Below are positions 60,797 to 64,000 of a DNA stretch of 64,000 nt, one piece after another. The stretch's first letter is position 1. Each line of letters begins with the position of its first letter. A program made the position numbers and the translations under genes. Origin of the DNA: Ancalomicrobiaceae bacterium S20 (lineage in GTDB: Bacteria > Pseudomonadota > Alphaproteobacteria > Rhizobiales > Ancalomicrobiaceae); contig CP158568.1 in assembly GCA_040269895.1 (NCBI GenBank), forward strand, positions 1,954,716 to 2,018,715, read 5' to 3'. The notes under the pieces are model-generated. The model was not told the DNA's origin, ran no database searches, and worked only from the letters and a program-made list of their open reading frames with translations.

Positions 60797-61684
60797 TCAG
60801 AGCCCGGCGACGCGGCCGAAGCCGCGCCGGACGCGTTCCTCGATCCGGGCCACGAGGTCCGGCTCGTCGCGGACCAGCCGGAACCCGAGATGGGTCGGCG
60901 GCACGCCGGCCGCGCAGCCGCCGGCGCGCGCGTCGCGGATGAAGTCGGTGACGTAGGTCCGGTGCCGGCCCTCGACGACGCGCACGCCGCAATTGACCGT
61001 GCCGGGGCCGATCGCGCGGCCTTTCGTGTCGAGCGCCTGCCGGACGAAGCAGCTGTCGGTCCATTCCCAGACGTTGCCGTCGAGATCGTCGAGGCCACGC
61101 TCGTTGGCGCCGAAGCCGCCGGGCGGACGCAGCGCCGTCTCGACCGCAGCACTCGCCTCGGCCTCGCGCTCGTAGCGGGCGATCCACCGCTCGGCGAAGC
61201 CCGTGCCGGTCGCCTCGGTCGAGGGCTCGCCGGTGAACTTCGAGCCGGCCGCGAAGGCCCATTCGGCGTCGGTCGGCAGCCGCCACGGCCGGCCGGTGCG
61301 CTGGGCGAACCAGCGCGCATAGGCGGTCGCGTCGAGATGGCTGACGCCGATCACCGCGCGATCCGGCCGACCGGCTCGATCGGCGTCGCCACGCGGCGCG
61401 CAGGCGCCGGCTGCGACACAGCGGTCATAGTCGGCCGCCGTGACGTGGTTCTTCATCATCGCGAAGGGCCGCGCGATCCGGGTTTCACGGACCGGGCCGT
61501 CGACCTGCCGGCCGGCGCGGGTGAAGTCGCCGCTGGCGCGATAGGCGAAACGACCGGCCTCGACCCGCACGACCGCGACCGGATCGGGATCGGGGGCGCG
61601 GAAGCCCTGCCCCGCCAGCATCACCACCGACAGCGTGCCGGCCAGCATCCACTTCGAACGCATCATCTTCATCAGGGGTCCCAT
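60797..61684 (-). CDS. nirV: NirV, SUMF1/FGE-like protein
   Basis: A 295-residue exported protein of the formylglycine-generating-enzyme fold: VVRVEAGRFAYRASGDFTR, FAMMKNHVTAADYDRCVAAGACAPRG, GVSHLDATAYARWFAQRTGRPWRLPTDAEWAFAAGS (about residues 123-158), NERGLDDLDGNVWEWTDSCF and HLGFRLVRDEPD. It has a membrane-type N-terminal segment (MLAGTLSVVMLAGQGF) as signal or anchor. NirV is regularly encoded after nirK, as here (154 bp downstream); its exact role in nitrite reduction is not settled. AAGGAGGT lies 5 nt before ATG 61684. Confidence 0.93.
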   Translation of the reverse strand: MGPLMKMMRSKWMLAGTLSVVMLAGQGFRAPDPDPVAVVRVEAGRFAYRASGDFTRAGRQVDGPVRETRIARPFAMMKNHVTAADYDRCVAAGACAPRGDADRAGRPDRAVIGVSHLDATAYARWFAQRTGRPWRLPTDAEWAFAAGSKFTGEPSTEATGTGFAERWIARYEREAEASAAVETALRPPGGFGANERGLDDLDGNVWEWTDSCFVRQALDTKGRAIGPGTVNCGVRVVEGRHRTYVTDFIRDARAGGCAAGVPPTHLGFRLVRDEPDLVARIEERVRRGFGRVAGL

Positions 61685-61838
61685 GGCGGACCTCCTTCGA
61701 ACGGGTGACGGACGGTCCGCCACTGGAGCAGCCTCGATCGGCGGGCCCGGGCCGATCCGAACCGGCCTGCGGGCGTCTCGGGAAAGCGACCGGCCCGACC
61801 TCGAACGTCGAGGCGGGCCGGCCTGCATCAGTTGTGGA

Positions 61839-62972
61839 TTACTCGTCCATCACCACAGGCGTCTCGAGCGCGCCGGTCTTGGCGCCCGTGCCGATCGGGG
61901 ACGGCGGCTGGACCTGCTTCATGAAGTCGTCGTTCCACTTGCCCTCGACCTTGAAGTGGGCGGTGGCGCCGAGTTCGACGGCCTCGATCAGGTTATGCGT
62001 CACGTAGGCGTAGACGCCCGGCTCGCGGAAGGTGTAGAGCGCCGCACCCGCGGAGCCGCCACGGATGAACCAGGTCTCCAGATCCTTCTCCGGCCGGTTG
62101 GCGAACTTGCCGGTCTCCCAGACGTAGTCGCCGTGACCGCCGATCAGATGCGGGCGGCTGTCGCGATTGGCCTGGCTGTGGACGATCAGCACCTTGGCGC
62201 CGACCTTGGCGGTCAGGGCATTCTTGCCGGTCAGCGCACCGGCGCGGCCGTTGAAGACCACGTGGGTCGGGATCAGCTTGCGCATCACCTCGACGGTGTC
62301 GGCATAGGCGTCACCCGGGCTTTCGTAGGTCTTGTAGTGGCCCTTGTCGTCCTTCGGGACATAGAAGTCGTTCTCGCCGATGTAGACGACCTTGTCGTAG
62401 CTGAGCGGCTTGCCCTGATCGTCCTTCAGGCCGTCGCGCGGCAGCACCATCACGGCGCCGCTCATGCCGGATACGACGTGCCACGGGATCATCGGGCCGC
62501 CGGGGGCGCAGTGGTAGACGAACACGCCGGGGCGGGTCGCCTTCCAGCGCAGCACGACCTGTTCGCCGGGGTTGATCAGGGTCAGCGCGCCGCCGCCGAG
62601 GGCGCCGGTCGCGGAATGGAAGTCGATGTTGTGGGCGAGCGTGTTGGTCTCGGGATTGACCAGCGTCAGCTCGACGTAGTCGCCTTCGTGGACGACCATC
62701 ATCGGGCCCGGAACCGAGCCGTCGAAGGTCATCGCCTGCATCTTGGTGCCCTGTTCGTCGATGACGATCTCCTTCTCCTGGACGGTCATCTTGAACTCGA
62801 TCACCTTCGGGCCGGCCTTGGTGGCCTGCTCGTGGGCGTGGACGAAGGGCGGCGCGACCAGCTCGACCTTCTCGCGCGGCAGCTTCGACACGTCGTCGGC
62901 GGCGAGGGCGGGAACGGCGGCCATCACGGCGACGGCAGCGGCGGCGGTCATCAGGGTACGGCGAGTGAGCAT
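61839..62972 (-). CDS. nirK: Copper-containing nitrite reductase
   Basis: Periplasmic trimeric enzyme reducing nitrite to NO. The 377-residue product has a signal peptide ([24 protein letters not shown]) and two cupredoxin domains. Type 1 copper ligands by motif: H114 (LAHNIDF), C155 (YHCAPGG), H165 and M170 (PWHVVSGM). Type 2 ligands: H119 (DFHSATG), H154 and the His of [11 protein letters not shown]. The [11 protein letters not shown] loop is one residue longer than in the Alcaligenes/Achromobacter enzymes as I recall them. The substrate-gate region [16 protein letters not shown] is present. All ligands are intact, so it should be active. Confidence 0.97.
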   Translation of the reverse strand: MLTRRTLMTAAAAVAVMAAVPALAADDVSKLPREKVELVAPPFVHAHEQATKAGPKVIEFKMTVQEKEIVIDEQGTKMQAMTFDGSVPGPMMVVHEGDYVELTLVNPETNTLAHNIDFHSATGALGGGALTLINPGEQVVLRWKATRPGVFVYHCAPGGPMIPWHVVSGMSGAVMVLPRDGLKDDQGKPLSYDKVVYIGENDFYVPKDDKGHYKTYESPGDAYADTVEVMRKLIPTHVVFNGRAGALTGKNALTAKVGAKVLIVHSQANRDSRPHLIGGHGDYVWETGKFANRPEKDLETWFIRGGSAGAALYTFREPGVYAYVTHNLIEAVELGATAHFKVEGKWNDDFMKQVQPPSPIGTGAKTGALETPVVMDE

Positions 62973-63067
62973 GGCGACCTCCTTAGGTCGATCTCTTGCT
63001 TTCGAATGACCAGACGATGCGCCTTTGCCGCCGACCGCTCTTTGTCGGGGAACAAGCTTCGTGAGCT

Positions 63068-63081
63068 TTGAGATTTCTCAA
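63068..63081 (-). promoter_or_regulatory. FNR/NnrR-type box upstream of nirK
   Basis: TTGAG-ATTT-CTCAA is a perfect 5-bp palindrome on an FNR-like TTGAN6TCAA scaffold (consensus TTGAT-N4-ATCAA). It is centred about 102 bp before the nirK start and lies in a 335-bp region (62973-63307) that has no gene and separates nirK from the divergent ammonia-lyase gene. Confidence 0.7.
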
Positions 63082-63307
63082 GTTTCCGCGCCCCGATCGC
63101 AGGCGGCTTCCGCGACGACGGGCGGCCATGCGTCGTCTGCCCAAGGATGCGGCTTGACGCAGGACGAGGCAGTCGTGATCGTCTGGTCAAAATCGCCGAT
63201 GTCGAAAGCGTCGAGAGGGAGTCCCGAACCTTGCCGCATCCGCCCGCCTCCCCTCGCCCACGATCCACCGATCGGATGCACGCCGGCGGCGAGGGAGCGC
63301 GGTCGAG

Positions 63308-64000
63308 ATGAAACGCCGGGGCTCCGACGAGGACCCGTTCGCGATCGCGGGCAGCCTGATCGCCTTCAACGCGGGGGCCGGCTCGCGCTACCTGCCGGCC
63401 ATGACGGAGGTTCTGAACGACGAGGCGTTCGCGACCGCGGCGGCGACGATCAGCGGCTGGCAGAACTATGCGCCGACGCCGCTCGTCGAGCTTCCCGGGC
63501 TCGCGGCGCGGCTCGGCGTCGGGCGGCTCTGGTTCAAGGACGAGGGCGGGCGATTCGGGCTCGGCAGCTTCAAGGCACTCGGCGGTGCCTATGCGGTGGC
63601 GCGACTGATCGCGCGCGAAGTCGAACGGCGCACCGGCAAGGCGCCCTCGCCCGCGGAAATCGGTTCCAGCGCCTTCGCCGAGATCGCCGCATCGATCACC
63701 GTCACCTGCGCCACGGACGGCAATCACGGCCGCTCGGTCGCCTGGGGCGCCCGGCTGTTCGGGGCGAAGGCGGTGATCTTCATCCATGCGACGGTCAGCG
63801 AGGGCCGGCGGGCGGCGATCGCAGCCTATGGCGCTGACGTGCGCCGCACCGGCGGGAACTACGACGACAGCGTCCGCGAGGCGCAGGAGACCGCCGAGCG
63901 GGAGGGCTGGTTCGTCGTCTCCGACACGTCCTATCCCGGCTATCGGACGGTGCCGCGCGACGTCATGCAGGGCTACGAGATCATGGCGGCCGAGGCGCAT
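63308..64000 (+). CDS. Diaminopropionate ammonia-lyase (3'-truncated by window edge)
   Basis: A PLP enzyme converting 2,3-diaminopropionate to pyruvate and ammonia. The visible 231 residues match the DpaL/YgeX fold-type II enzyme: NYAPTPLVELPGLAARLGVGRLWFKDEGGRFGLGSFKALGGAYAV with the PLP Lys in SFKALGG (about residue 88), ITVTCATDGNHGRSVAWGARLFGAKAVIFIHATVSEGRRAAIAAYGADV, and VVSDTSYPGYRTVPRDVMQGYEIMA. The frame is open to the right end with no stop. GGGAG lies upstream of ATG 63308. It is divergent from nirK and probably unrelated to denitrification. Confidence 0.92.
   Translation, partial: MKRRGSDEDPFAIAGSLIAFNAGAGSRYLPAMTEVLNDEAFATAAATISGWQNYAPTPLVELPGLAARLGVGRLWFKDEGGRFGLGSFKALGGAYAVARLIAREVERRTGKAPSPAEIGSSAFAEIAASITVTCATDGNHGRSVAWGARLFGAKAVIFIHATVSEGRRAAIAAYGADVRRTGGNYDDSVREAQETAEREGWFVVSDTSYPGYRTVPRDVMQGYEIMAAEAH

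Overview
The window is about 64 kb of high-GC DNA with alphaproteobacterial gene content. The order Hyphomicrobiales (Rhizobiales) is the best guess, from rplM-rpsI, the DUF2842 and DUF2852 proteins, divergent cobT/cobS next to a DUF1289 protein and a TIGR02281-type aspartic protease, a Wzy/WcaJ exopolysaccharide block, and nirK-nirV. The species cannot be named. No rRNA, tRNA, IS element, integrase or CRISPR array was recognised.

Layout. 1-7.4 kb is housekeeping: rpsI, rplM, a thioesterase, an enoyl-CoA hydratase, a CoA-binding protein, metY, ctaA and DUF2842. 7.6-16 kb is an exopolysaccharide cluster (FemAB/CelD-like acetyltransferase, Wzz/ExoP-like protein, Wza-like lipoprotein, GT4 glycosyltransferase, initiating phosphoglycosyltransferase, Wzy-like polymerase). 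16.4-22.2 kb holds regulators (GlxA/AraC type, TetR), a MazG-like protein, a chemoreceptor and an ornithine cyclodeaminase family protein. 22.4-28.3 kb is a peptide/nickel-type ABC importer with one fused double ATPase. 28.5-33.5 kb is a secreted protein, cobT, cobS, DUF1289, aspartic protease and dusA. 33.5-43.1 kb is the most unusual region: a GNAT gene, three tandem phage-tail-collar genes (microcystin-dependent-protein type) and, divergently, a 2163-residue autotransporter with 12 Ig-like repeats of 93 residues. 43.2-54.4 kb is a full C-P lyase locus, phnCDEE then phnGHIJKL, a hexapeptide transferase, phnM and a MOSC gene. 54.5-58 kb holds a nucleotidyltransferase, a second phosphonate-type hexapeptide transferase, an FAD amine oxidase and a DUF4142 protein. 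58.1-63 kb is a nitrite/NO module (nnrS, Crp/Fnr regulator, DUF1858 protein, nirV, nirK) with FNR/NnrR-like boxes. The window ends inside a diaminopropionate ammonia-lyase gene.

How the genes work together. The phn genes import phosphonates and cleave the C-P bond; a good Pho-box match precedes phnG. NirK makes NO, NnrS and the Crp/Fnr regulator fit the NO response, and TTG-N8-CAA sites lie in front of nirK and nnrS. The collar trio, GNAT gene and Ig-repeat autotransporter look like one surface system of unknown function, with a shared 9-bp direct repeat and an AT-rich inverted repeat between the divergent units.

Caution. Four conserved genes (enoyl-CoA hydratase, cobS, phnL, phnG) are each split by one single-base frameshift while both halves remain conserved, and phnH may have a fifth near its start. 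This looks more like residual sequencing or assembly indels than gene decay, but the sequence alone cannot decide.
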